49,074 nucleotides of DNA from Methanogenium sp. MK-MG (GTDB taxonomy: Archaea > Halobacteriota > Methanomicrobia > Methanomicrobiales > Methanomicrobiaceae): the NCBI RefSeq assembly GCF_009914725.1, contig NZ_JAAAWJ010000009.1, positions 1 to 49,074 of the forward strand. Reading direction: 5' to 3'. The first letter of the stretch is position 1. Each line of letters opens with the position of its first letter. Shown here piece by piece: positions 8,800 through 15,578 of this stretch. The notes beneath the pieces were generated by a model, which was not told the origin of the DNA, did no database searches, and saw only the letters and a program-made list of their open reading frames with translations. The translations under genes were made by a program, and so were the position numbers.

Positions 8800-9402
8800 T
8801 TAGTAATAGCCGCACATCCGGCGTGCCGCCTCGATATGCCGGAACCCGTTCTCTGTGACAGGCATACCGTGGCCCGGCCAGAGTGCCTGCACGTCATACC
8901 CCGCCAGCCGGTCAAGGGACTGCACCAGTGCCTCCTGTGACCCTCCGGGAAAATCGGTCCGTCCCACACCGCCGTCGGCAAAGACCGTATCACCGGATAT
9001 GAGGTTCTCGTCCTCCTGGTCCCAGAGGCATATTGACCCCGGTGTGTGGCCGGGTGTGTGCAGCACCTTCAGGCCATTGATCGTATCCCCGTCCTTCAGG
9101 GTGCCTGCCAGCGGCACTGTCGGCGTGCGTTCCCCAAACATCGCCGAGAGTGTCACCTCTGCACGTTCCTGCATCAGGGCCGGTGCATCCGCCTCGTGGA
9201 TAAAGACCTCTGCATCACACATATGCGCGATATGGTGGGCATGGGCAATATGATCATAATGGCAGTGGGTCAGCACAATCGTTGTTATATCTGAGGCAAA
9301 GGCCTCCACCTGCATCGGGGTGACCCCCGCGTCTATCAGCACGTCTCCGCAGATATAGGCGTTTGCCCAGTATCCGTCTCTCGGAATCCATCTCACCTGC
9401 AT
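8800..9402 (-). CDS. Metallo-beta-lactamase-fold hydrolase, glyoxalase II-like
   Basis: The 200-aa cytoplasmic protein has the complete metal-binding set of the glyoxalase II-type MBL fold: THCHYDHI (HXHXDH, about residues 45-50), HTPGHTPGSICLW with the third metal histidine, SGDTVFADGGVGRTDFPGG with the bridging aspartate, and WPGHGMPV with the last histidine. This subgroup hydrolyses thioesters such as S-lactoyl-glutathione or related conjugates; the substrate cannot be told from sequence. It starts at 9402, facing thiC, with very little room between the two starts, so the thiC promoter must lie within this coding region. It is followed 15 bases later by the DUF123 gene. Confidence 0.88.
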   Translation of the reverse strand: MQVRWIPRDGYWANAYICGDVLIDAGVTPMQVEAFASDITTIVLTHCHYDHIAHAHHIAHMCDAEVFIHEADAPALMQERAEVTLSAMFGERTPTVPLAGTLKDGDTINGLKVLHTPGHTPGSICLWDQEDENLISGDTVFADGGVGRTDFPGGSQEALVQSLDRLAGYDVQALWPGHGMPVTENGFRHIEAARRMCGYY

Positions 9403-9437
9403 GTAGGATAATAAGGATGCACCACCAAATGTTTGTT

Positions 9438-10715
9438 ATGCAGACCCTTATCAGGGAGTGCCTCTCCGGTGTGCCGGATGAGATTGACGCACTGGCCCGA
9501 AGAGAAGGGCTCGATGGGCGAAAGATGGCACGTGATGTCGTGCGGGGACGCATCGTCGTTCTGGCAAACCCACGACGTGAACACCGCCTCTGTGCCATCG
9601 GGTCCGGTTGCCGGACAAAAGTAAATGTGAACATCGGGACCTCAGGTGCCCGGTGTGACCCGGACCTTGAACTGAAGAAGGGGAAGGCGGCGCTTGCAAA
9701 CGGTGCAGACGCCCTCATGGATCTCTCCACCGGAGGAGACCTCCACGCGATACGCAGGAGTATCCTGGGACTGGATACCACCGTCGGCACGGTGCCCATA
9801 TATGATGCGGTGCGGCGTGCCGGCAGTGCCTCTGATATCACCGCAGACATACTCTTCAATACCATCCGTGACCACTGCCGTGACGGTGTGGACTTCCTCA
9901 CCCTGCACTGCGGGGTCAACCGTGAGGCATTTGCCTCCCTGCGGCGCGATCCACGGGTGATGGGTGTGGTCTCACGTGGCGGTGCCTTTCATCTGGCGAT
10001 GATGGATGCGACCGGTGAGGAGAACCCGCTCTATGCAGAGTATGACTACCTGATGGAGATACTCAGAGAGGAGGATGTATGTCTCTCTCTTGGAGATGGT
10101 ATGCGGCCCGGTGCGGTCGTCGATGCCGGCCGTCAGGCAAAGACGGTGGAGTATCTCAGCCTCGGCACCCTTGCCGCACGGGCACAGGAACAGGGTGTCC
10201 AGCGGATGATCGAGGGGCCGGGCCATATGCCGGTTGACCAGATCACCTACAATGTGAAGATGATCAAGGAACTCACCGATCAGGCGCCGCTCTACCTGCT
10301 GGGGCCGCTTGTCACCGACATTGCCCCGGGCTATGACCATGTCTCTGCCGCCATCGGCGGGTCGATTGCCGCGATGGCCGGTGCAGACTTCCTCTGTATG
10401 GTCTCTCCCGCCGAACACCTCGCCCTGCCGGACTTAGCAGACATCGAGGAAGGGACACGGGTGGCAAAACTTGCCGCACATATCGGTGACACCACCCGTC
10501 GGCCTGACAAATGGTACAATGAAGGTGAGCGGCAGATGGCCGATGCCCGCCGTGCCCTTGACTGGGACCGGCAGTTCTCTCTTGCCATGTTCCCGGAGCA
10601 TGCCAGACGTATACATGAACGGGACGGGGAGACTGATACCTGTTCGATGTGCGGGGATCTCTGCGCCGTGAAGCTGGTCAGTGACATCCTGGGTAATAAA
10701 AAGAACACCGGGTGA
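9438..10715 (+). CDS. thiC: Phosphomethylpyrimidine synthase ThiC
   Basis: ThiC is a radical SAM enzyme that rearranges 5-aminoimidazole ribotide to hydroxymethylpyrimidine phosphate in thiamine synthesis. Typical segments are KVNVNIGTSG, DLSTGGDLHAIRR, GTVPIYDA, FLTLHCGVNREAF, SRGGAF, EGPGHMPVDQI, PLYLLGPLVTDIAPGYDH and the terminal cluster DTCSMCGDLCA. The last reads CX2CX3C, one residue shorter than the CX2CX4C of bacterial ThiC. I chose the ATG at 9438 (MQTLIREC) because archaeal ThiC proteins begin this way, giving 425 aa. ATGs at 9417 and 9429 are in frame and cannot be excluded. No thiamine riboswitch is visible; only 14-35 bases separate it from the divergent hydrolase gene. A hairpin terminator overlaps its stop codon. 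Confidence 0.93.
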   Translation: MQTLIRECLSGVPDEIDALARREGLDGRKMARDVVRGRIVVLANPRREHRLCAIGSGCRTKVNVNIGTSGARCDPDLELKKGKAALANGADALMDLSTGGDLHAIRRSILGLDTTVGTVPIYDAVRRAGSASDITADILFNTIRDHCRDGVDFLTLHCGVNREAFASLRRDPRVMGVVSRGGAFHLAMMDATGEENPLYAEYDYLMEILREEDVCLSLGDGMRPGAVVDAGRQAKTVEYLSLGTLAARAQEQGVQRMIEGPGHMPVDQITYNVKMIKELTDQAPLYLLGPLVTDIAPGYDHVSAAIGGSIAAMAGADFLCMVSPAEHLALPDLADIEEGTRVAKLAAHIGDTTRRPDKWYNEGERQMADARRALDWDRQFSLAMFPEHARRIHERDGETDTCSMCGDLCAVKLVSDILGNKKNTG

Positions 10716-10747
10716 TAAAAAGAGCTGAATCACCCGGACCATTTTTT
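10708..10747 (+). terminator. Hairpin terminator of thiC
   Basis: A perfect 8-bp stem, CCGGGTGA (10708-10715) with TCACCCGG (10730-10737), encloses 14 bases and is followed by a six-T run at 10742-10747. The TGA stop codon of thiC forms the end of the left arm. Archaeal termination needs mainly the T run; the hairpin may stabilise the 3' end. Confidence 0.75.
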
Positions 10748-10853
10748 CGCAATTCCTGCCGGTCTGCGAAACTGGCCGGGAATTGGTTTATTATCATGTC
10801 TGAGATGGATACTCATCTTTTGTACAGACGTACGGATTTTCATTACGTAACGG

Positions 10854-10860
10854 TATATAT
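10854..10860 (+). promoter_or_regulatory. TATA-like box of the CBS-PAS kinase gene
   Basis: TATATAT sits about 48 bases before the ATG at 10905. Transcription would begin near 10880-10885, leaving a short leader with GGAG at 10895-10898. This spacing argues against the upstream in-frame ATG at 10875, which would precede the transcript. Confidence 0.45.
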
Positions 10861-10904
10861 GAGAGCGGTAGCTAATGGTTGAATACATACGAGCGGAGTC
10901 TGCT

Positions 10905-12722
10905 ATGCCACCCGAAGATAATCATCGCCCAATCACCATTGCCTCTTGCGTACGGATAACGACGCTCATGACCCGTGATCTTGTCTCTGTCCCGCCGGAT
11001 GCGTCTGTCTCCGCGGCTGCGGCCCGGATGGCAGAACTCCGGACCGGGAGTTGTCTTGTCATGGACGGCGGGATGCTCATGGGCGTCGTCACCGAACAGG
11101 ATCTCACCCGTAAGGTGGTGGCAGCGGGAGGTGATCCAAAGGAGATCCCGGTCTCGGCAATTATGTCGTCACCGGTCGTCGGCCTTGGCACCGGAGGGAC
11201 GGTCGGTGAGGCCGCTGACCTGATGATCCGGCACAATATCCGCCGCATTGTGGTGGAAGAGGATGGCCGGACAGTGGGTATTGTGACCGCACGCGATGTG
11301 CTTGGCTTTGCAAGTGATATGAACACCATTCTGCAGGACCTATCGGGAATGTACGGGACACTGATGTTTCTTGACTCTGATATGCACGTCCTCTGGGTCA
11401 ACAGACAGCCGGAGGATACTGATGCCGCATGCGGACCCGACCCGGTGCACTGCTATGAACTCCTGCATGACAGCACCAGTCCCTGTCATGGCTGTCCTCT
11501 CACGCTCTCTGATACGGTTCCCGGAAAAATGGTGCGAACATCAGAAATAATCGACAAAGACCGCCGCATCTGGCAGGTGCAGTGTCATCCGGTCAGCTGG
11601 GGGGGCGGGAATGTCCTTGGGGTGATTGAGTCGGCAATTGAGGTCACCCGGGAACGTGAACTGGAACTGGCACTCCGGGAACACCGGGACCGCCTGCATG
11701 TCGCGGTTGAAGGTGCTGATATTGAGACCTGGTATTACCGTGCAGGCCCGGACGGGCCCGTGATTGGGGCAGATGGCGGGGTGGTCTTTGCGCCCGACAG
11801 CCGGTTTGCCGGAACCGGGGAGATGTTCGGATACCTGCAGACGAGGGTGCACCCCGATGATCTGCCTCTCTTCCGGGAGATGGTGGAGTCCCTCGTTTCG
11901 GGGGCAGAGCACTTCGGGGAAGACCGGTTCCGTGTTATCGTTCCCGGAGGTGGATGGCGATGGGTGCGGGCGATGGGCCGGGTCATTGAGACTGCTCCTG
12001 ACGGGACGGCCGTGGCCATCGCCGGTGTCAATATCGATATCACGGATCTCACCAACTACCAGGCGGCTATTCACCGGGCAAACAAAAAACTCAACCTGCT
12101 CGCATCGGTCACCCGGCATGATATTCTCAATCAGGTGAGCGTCATTATGCTTGCAGGTGAACTGCTGGAGATGGATGGTTATCTGGACGGTGACGGCGAC
12201 CTTGCGGAGACAATCGGGCGGATTATTTCATCTGCAGGCACCATCGAACGCCAGATCCTCTTCACTCAGGAGTATGAGGGTCTTGGAGAGGCAGACCCGG
12301 AGTGGCAGGCAGTCTGTCTCCTTGCCGGAAAGGCAGCAAAAGAGTTCGGGGAAAATGACGTTGTCGTTGCCTGTGAATGTGAGGGGCTGGACGTCTATGC
12401 AGACCCGATGTTTGGGAATGTCCTCTTTAATCTCATCGATAATGCAATCCGTCATGGGGCCGGCACGACCAGCATTACCATCGGGTTTGCAGATACCGAA
12501 ACAGGAGGGGTACTCTTTGCTGAAGACGATGGCGGAGGAGTCCCTGCGGGGATCAAGGAACGGATCTTCACCCGTGGCTTTGGAAAAAACACCGGCTTTG
12601 GTCTGTTTCTCTCCCGCGAGATCCTGGAGATCACCGGCATTTCAATCCGTGAATGTGGAGAACCCGGTCGTGGGGCCCGGTTTGAGATGCTGATCCCTCA
12701 TTCAGGGTATCGTTTTGCCTGA
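10905..12722 (+). CDS. CBS-PAS-PAS sensor histidine kinase
   Basis: The soluble kinase (605 aa from this start) has two CBS domains (about residues 15-135; TTLMTRDLVSVPPDA and SAIMSSPVV), a PAS domain with a cysteine motif (HCYELLHD-X4-PCHGCP, about 175-195), a second PAS domain (about 270-385, VHPDDLPLF) and a transmitter. The phospho-acceptor is in TRHDILNQ (about 402); the ATPase boxes are NVLFNLIDNAIRHG (about 504), EDDGGGVP (about 542) and GFGLFLSREI. No membrane segment is present, so it senses a cytoplasmic cue. CBS pairs commonly bind adenosyl nucleotides, and the PAS cysteines suggest a metal or redox site. I prefer ATG 10905 because GGAG lies six bases upstream; ATG 10875 would add ten residues. 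No receiver gene is adjacent. Confidence 0.85.
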   Translation: MPPEDNHRPITIASCVRITTLMTRDLVSVPPDASVSAAAARMAELRTGSCLVMDGGMLMGVVTEQDLTRKVVAAGGDPKEIPVSAIMSSPVVGLGTGGTVGEAADLMIRHNIRRIVVEEDGRTVGIVTARDVLGFASDMNTILQDLSGMYGTLMFLDSDMHVLWVNRQPEDTDAACGPDPVHCYELLHDSTSPCHGCPLTLSDTVPGKMVRTSEIIDKDRRIWQVQCHPVSWGGGNVLGVIESAIEVTRERELELALREHRDRLHVAVEGADIETWYYRAGPDGPVIGADGGVVFAPDSRFAGTGEMFGYLQTRVHPDDLPLFREMVESLVSGAEHFGEDRFRVIVPGGGWRWVRAMGRVIETAPDGTAVAIAGVNIDITDLTNYQAAIHRANKKLNLLASVTRHDILNQVSVIMLAGELLEMDGYLDGDGDLAETIGRIISSAGTIERQILFTQEYEGLGEADPEWQAVCLLAGKAAKEFGENDVVVACECEGLDVYADPMFGNVLFNLIDNAIRHGAGTTSITIGFADTETGGVLFAEDDGGGVPAGIKERIFTRGFGKNTGFGLFLSREILEITGISIRECGEPGRGARFEMLIPHSGYRFA

Positions 12723-12787
12723 ATGTAATGGATCCGGTTTTTTTAGAGAAAGGTATACCTTCCGGGAAGATGATAAAAGGATATCAG

Positions 12788-13228
12788 ATGGGGGAGACAG
12801 AAGGGATGCCAGAGAAGATGCCGGTATGCCCGGAATGCGGGAATGCACTTCCCGAAGGGATGACCGGGCGATGTCCGACCTGCAGGGAATGGAAGGAGTC
12901 CGCACCTCTCCCTCCGCAGAAGAATGTGCATGCCGCCGTTGTGCTCTCTTTCTTCTTCCCCGGTTTCGGACAGGTCTATAACGGCCAGTACAGGAAAGGC
13001 CTCATTGTGCTGGTGGCAACGATATTCGGGTTATATTTCTTCCTTGTTCCGGGTCTTGTCATCCTCTGTGCCGGGGTCTATGATACCTACCGGACCGCTC
13101 TGCGGCAGAACGCCGGCACCATGCCGTTTCGTGAGATGCATGTCTATCACATTGTCCTGTATGTCCTCATCTTCATTCTCGTCTGCTTTGCCGCGATGTC
13201 GGTCTCATCGGTCTTTATGATACCGTGA
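12788..13228 (+). CDS. Zinc-ribbon membrane protein
   Basis: The 146-aa protein begins with a zinc ribbon (CPECGNALPEGMTGRCPTC, about residues 14-32) followed by a hydrophobic domain opening with SFFFPGFGQVYNGQYRKG. That is a pattern shared by small TM2-like membrane proteins with a helical hairpin. A third hydrophobic segment, HIVLYVLIFILVCFAA, ends the protein. The start at ATG 12788 is favoured by AGGAT eight bases upstream; an in-frame ATG at 12728 would add 20 residues that look uncharged and unlike a domain. A seven-T run at 12737-12743 between the kinase gene and this one probably ends the kinase transcript. The function is not known; zinc ribbons on such proteins may mediate protein contacts. 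Confidence 0.75.
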   Translation: MGETEGMPEKMPVCPECGNALPEGMTGRCPTCREWKESAPLPPQKNVHAAVVLSFFFPGFGQVYNGQYRKGLIVLVATIFGLYFFLVPGLVILCAGVYDTYRTALRQNAGTMPFREMHVYHIVLYVLIFILVCFAAMSVSSVFMIP

Positions 13229-13303
13229 ATCGTGCCCTTCCCTTTCTCTGCAATTGTTGTGGATGCATGAACGGGCAACATCTTTTGCAAAGGTATTGCA
13301 GGA

Positions 13304-13323
13304 GGATACTTTCTGAAGTATCC
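13304..13323. promoter_or_regulatory. Perfect 8-4-8 palindrome (operator or stem-loop)
   Basis: GGATACTT-TCTG-AAGTATCC is a perfect inverted repeat in the 210-base gap between the zinc-ribbon protein and the next gene. It is about 100 bases before the likely TATA box (CTTTTAAG, 13406-13413). No T run follows, so it is not an obvious terminator; it may be a regulator site or a transcript-end stem. Confidence 0.3.
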
Positions 13324-13438
13324 ACGGTTCAGAATATCTGAATACGTTATATTCCGGTATCAGTTTTTCCCGGATTTGGCAGACTGTTTTTTAGCCCTAA
13401 CCTTTCTTTTAAGATGCTGACCGGCCAATATCAGGACA

Positions 13439-14284
13439 ATGGCGATGGAATGTACGATACTGGCTGACAATACCGCTCTTACCGACCGTTATCTCCTATC
13501 GGAATCCGGGTTCTCCGCATTTATCCGGGACGGGGATGTGCGGGTGCTCTTTGATACCGGATTTTCCGGTGTGTTTCTGGATAATGCACGGCGGATGGAT
13601 ATCGAACCGGCGGACGCCACTCATGTGGTCTTTTCCCATGGGCACCTGGACCATACCTGGGGCATGCAGGCACTGCTGCCCGAACTCGGGAATGAGACGA
13701 CCGAGGGTGCCGGCCACACACCCCCCGTATTTCTCTCCCATCCGGGAGTCTATCTGCCCCGCAGGCGTCCCGGTTCATCTGAGATAGGCACACTCTACAG
13801 TGCGGATGTCCTGAGCCGGTTTGGCACGGTGCAGCTCTCAAAAGAGCCGGTCTGGCTCACTGACCGGCTGGTCTTTTTGGGTGAAGTCCCCAGGGTGCAT
13901 GCCTGGGAGTCCTTCACCCCGAATGCAGAGGTGACACTCGGGGACGGCACCACTGCACCGGATCACCTGACCGATGACACTGCGCTTGCCTACAAAAGTG
14001 ACTCGGGTCTTGTGATCATCAGCGGCTGTTCGCACTCCGGCATCGCAAATATCATCGACCATGCCCGGTCTGTCTGCGGAGATGACCGCATACGGTCTGT
14101 TATAGGTGGTCTCCACCTGATGTACGCCGACCAGGATCGGGTTGACCGGACGGCCCGTTTCCTTGAGGAGCTGGACCTCGAATCACTGCATGCCTGCCAC
14201 TGCACCGGGTTTACGGCACTCCATACCTTCTCCCGGACTCTGCCCCTGAAGGAGACCGGCACCGGGCTGAAGACGGTGTGGTAA
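13439..14284 (+). CDS. MBL-fold protein of the dihydropterin synthase-like family
   Basis: The 281-aa metallo-beta-lactamase-fold protein resembles the archaeal group often named 7,8-dihydropterin-6-methyl-4-(beta-D-ribofuranosyl)-aminobenzene-5'-phosphate synthase, an annotation with weak biochemical support. Metal-binding segments are LFDTGFSG (about residue 38), FSHGHLDHTWG (about 66), SGCSHSGIANII (about 198) and IGGLHLMY. A TATA-like CTTTTAAG lies 26-33 bases before the ATG, so the mRNA may be nearly leaderless. A T-rich stretch (14291-14299) follows the stop. It could act on a pterin or on another phosphorylated or thioester substrate; sequence alone does not decide. Confidence 0.82.
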   Translation: MAMECTILADNTALTDRYLLSESGFSAFIRDGDVRVLFDTGFSGVFLDNARRMDIEPADATHVVFSHGHLDHTWGMQALLPELGNETTEGAGHTPPVFLSHPGVYLPRRRPGSSEIGTLYSADVLSRFGTVQLSKEPVWLTDRLVFLGEVPRVHAWESFTPNAEVTLGDGTTAPDHLTDDTALAYKSDSGLVIISGCSHSGIANIIDHARSVCGDDRIRSVIGGLHLMYADQDRVDRTARFLEELDLESLHACHCTGFTALHTFSRTLPLKETGTGLKTVW

Positions 14285-14513
14285 TCTTCTCTTTTTTTTG
14301 TGGCGGCCGGTATATGGTTTTCTGGCGTTCGTGTTCTCTCCTGCCTCGATATGTTTCAAAATGGCACCGACAGGTTCAACAATAAACGGTCGCTGACCCT
14401 CTTTCGGGATTTTCGGGACGTGATAATTTAGGGCCCCTCTTTTCTAAATTTAAAGCCCACTTTGTCTCCTTCCAACAGAAACAGTCATGTACTGAAGGGT
14501 CTAAACCCACAGT

Positions 14514-14696
14514 ATGAAAAATATTGAAATGACTCTTGATGGCACTATCCTTACGATGAAAATAGATATCTCCAAAGATTTCGGCCCCTCAAAATCAGGA
14601 AAGTCCATCACGATTGCATCAACCGAGGGTAACATCTCTCTCCCTGATGCGGAAGATGTCAAGATTGGCCTGAATGTGTATAAAAGCAATAAGTAG
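14514..14696 (+). CDS. Small conserved-looking protein
   Basis: This encodes a 60-aa polar protein with alternating strands: MTLDGTILTMKIDISKDFG, then SKSGKSITIASTEGN and a C-terminal KIGLNVYK. The composition and the GPSKSGK-(S)-ITIASTEG pattern look like those of short proteins I have seen repeated across methanogens and some bacteria, but I cannot name a family. A TATA-like TTCTAAATTTAAAG lies near 14440-14454, about 65 bases upstream. The gene stands alone between intergenic stretches of 230 and 465 bases. Confidence 0.65.
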   Translation: MKNIEMTLDGTILTMKIDISKDFGPSKSGKSITIASTEGNISLPDAEDVKIGLNVYKSNK

Positions 14697-14699
14697 ATA

Positions 14700-15164
14700 A
14701 TTTCAATTGGCCTTCGACAGAGGCAGGTTCAATTATTTATCACTTCTATTTTGGAGCTAATGTATATGGGAATTATTTGGGATTCTCAATAGTCTGATCT
14801 GTAGAACTCCTCTGTGATAATAGCGAACATAGATAGATGATACGTTGGCCCATTTCTGATATCGGAAGTCAAACGTCGGTCAGCAGATCCAACAGATCTT
14901 TGCCCCGAAAATATGCATCCACACAGACGCCCGGAGGGGGCAGTTCTCAGTCGAGACATGCCATACGTCCTCCTAAAATATTCGCCAATAGCGGGTGCTT
15001 ATTAGTCTGCAATAATCCGTATTTTTAGCAAATAAATGGCATTATATCCGTATTTTTCCGACAGTAAAAACGATCGAAAGATACGGCCACTTCATTCCCC
15101 GATTCCCCAACGCAGGGAGGCAAAGAGGGTGGGTAGGGGGTAATATGTTGAACGTACTGCCCGC
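14700..15164. other. Intergenic stretch with direct repeat
   Basis: I find no convincing gene here. A 63-codon plus-strand frame (14837-15028) has random composition and no ribosome site. ATCCGTATTTTT occurs twice, at 15015-15026 and 15046-15057, and an imperfect hairpin (CCGTAT...ATACGG, about 15048-15084) follows. These may be transcript-end elements for the genes on either side. Confidence 0.4.
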
Positions 15165-15545
15165 TTACCCGGTGATGCCCTGAGTCAGGGTAGTGATGAG
15201 CATCTGTTTGTTGATTGGTTTCGTGAGGAAGGCGTATGGCCTGACGCCCTCTGCCCGCTCCTTTGTCCGGGCGTCGGTGTAGGCGGTGAGGAAGATGATG
15301 GGTATGTCAGAGAATTCCCTGATCCGGGTTGCTGCCTCAATACCGTTCATATCGTCATTCAGGTTGATATCCATCAGCATGATATCAGGGTTATTATCCC
15401 GGACACAGTCCACCGCTTCCCGGCCGGTCTTTACTGTGCAGACCACGTTAAAACCCTCACGTGTCAGCAGTTCACGCAGGAGCATTGCAATCATTCCCTC
15501 GTCTTCAACAATGCCAACAGAGCGCTGTTTCTCATCCTCATCCAT
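15165..15545 (-). CDS. Stand-alone CheY-like response regulator
   Basis: The 126-aa single receiver domain has the acidic pair in VEDEG (about residue 14-15), the phosphorylated aspartate in IMLMDINL (about 58), the conserved threonine in IIFLTAYTD (about 87) and the lysine in LTKP (about 109). It has no output domain, so it probably signals through protein contacts or acts as a phosphate relay. It lies 33 bases downstream of the sensor kinase gene, on the same strand, and is its likely partner. Confidence 0.9.
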   Translation of the reverse strand: MDEDEKQRSVGIVEDEGMIAMLLRELLTREGFNVVCTVKTGREAVDCVRDNNPDIMLMDINLNDDMNGIEAATRIREFSDIPIIFLTAYTDARTKERAEGVRPYAFLTKPINKQMLITTLTQGITG

Positions 15546-15578
15546 TATCTATCTGTTCTCCTCTGGCTGTTTCTGAAA

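Noticed and set aside
11541-12119. Minus-strand open frame of 192 codons within the CBS-PAS kinase gene
   Set aside because: It is opposite clear PAS and kinase coding sequence and shows no domain of its own.
14837-15028. A 63-codon plus-strand frame
   Set aside because: Random composition, no ribosome site or TATA box at the right distance, and no neighbour in the same direction.
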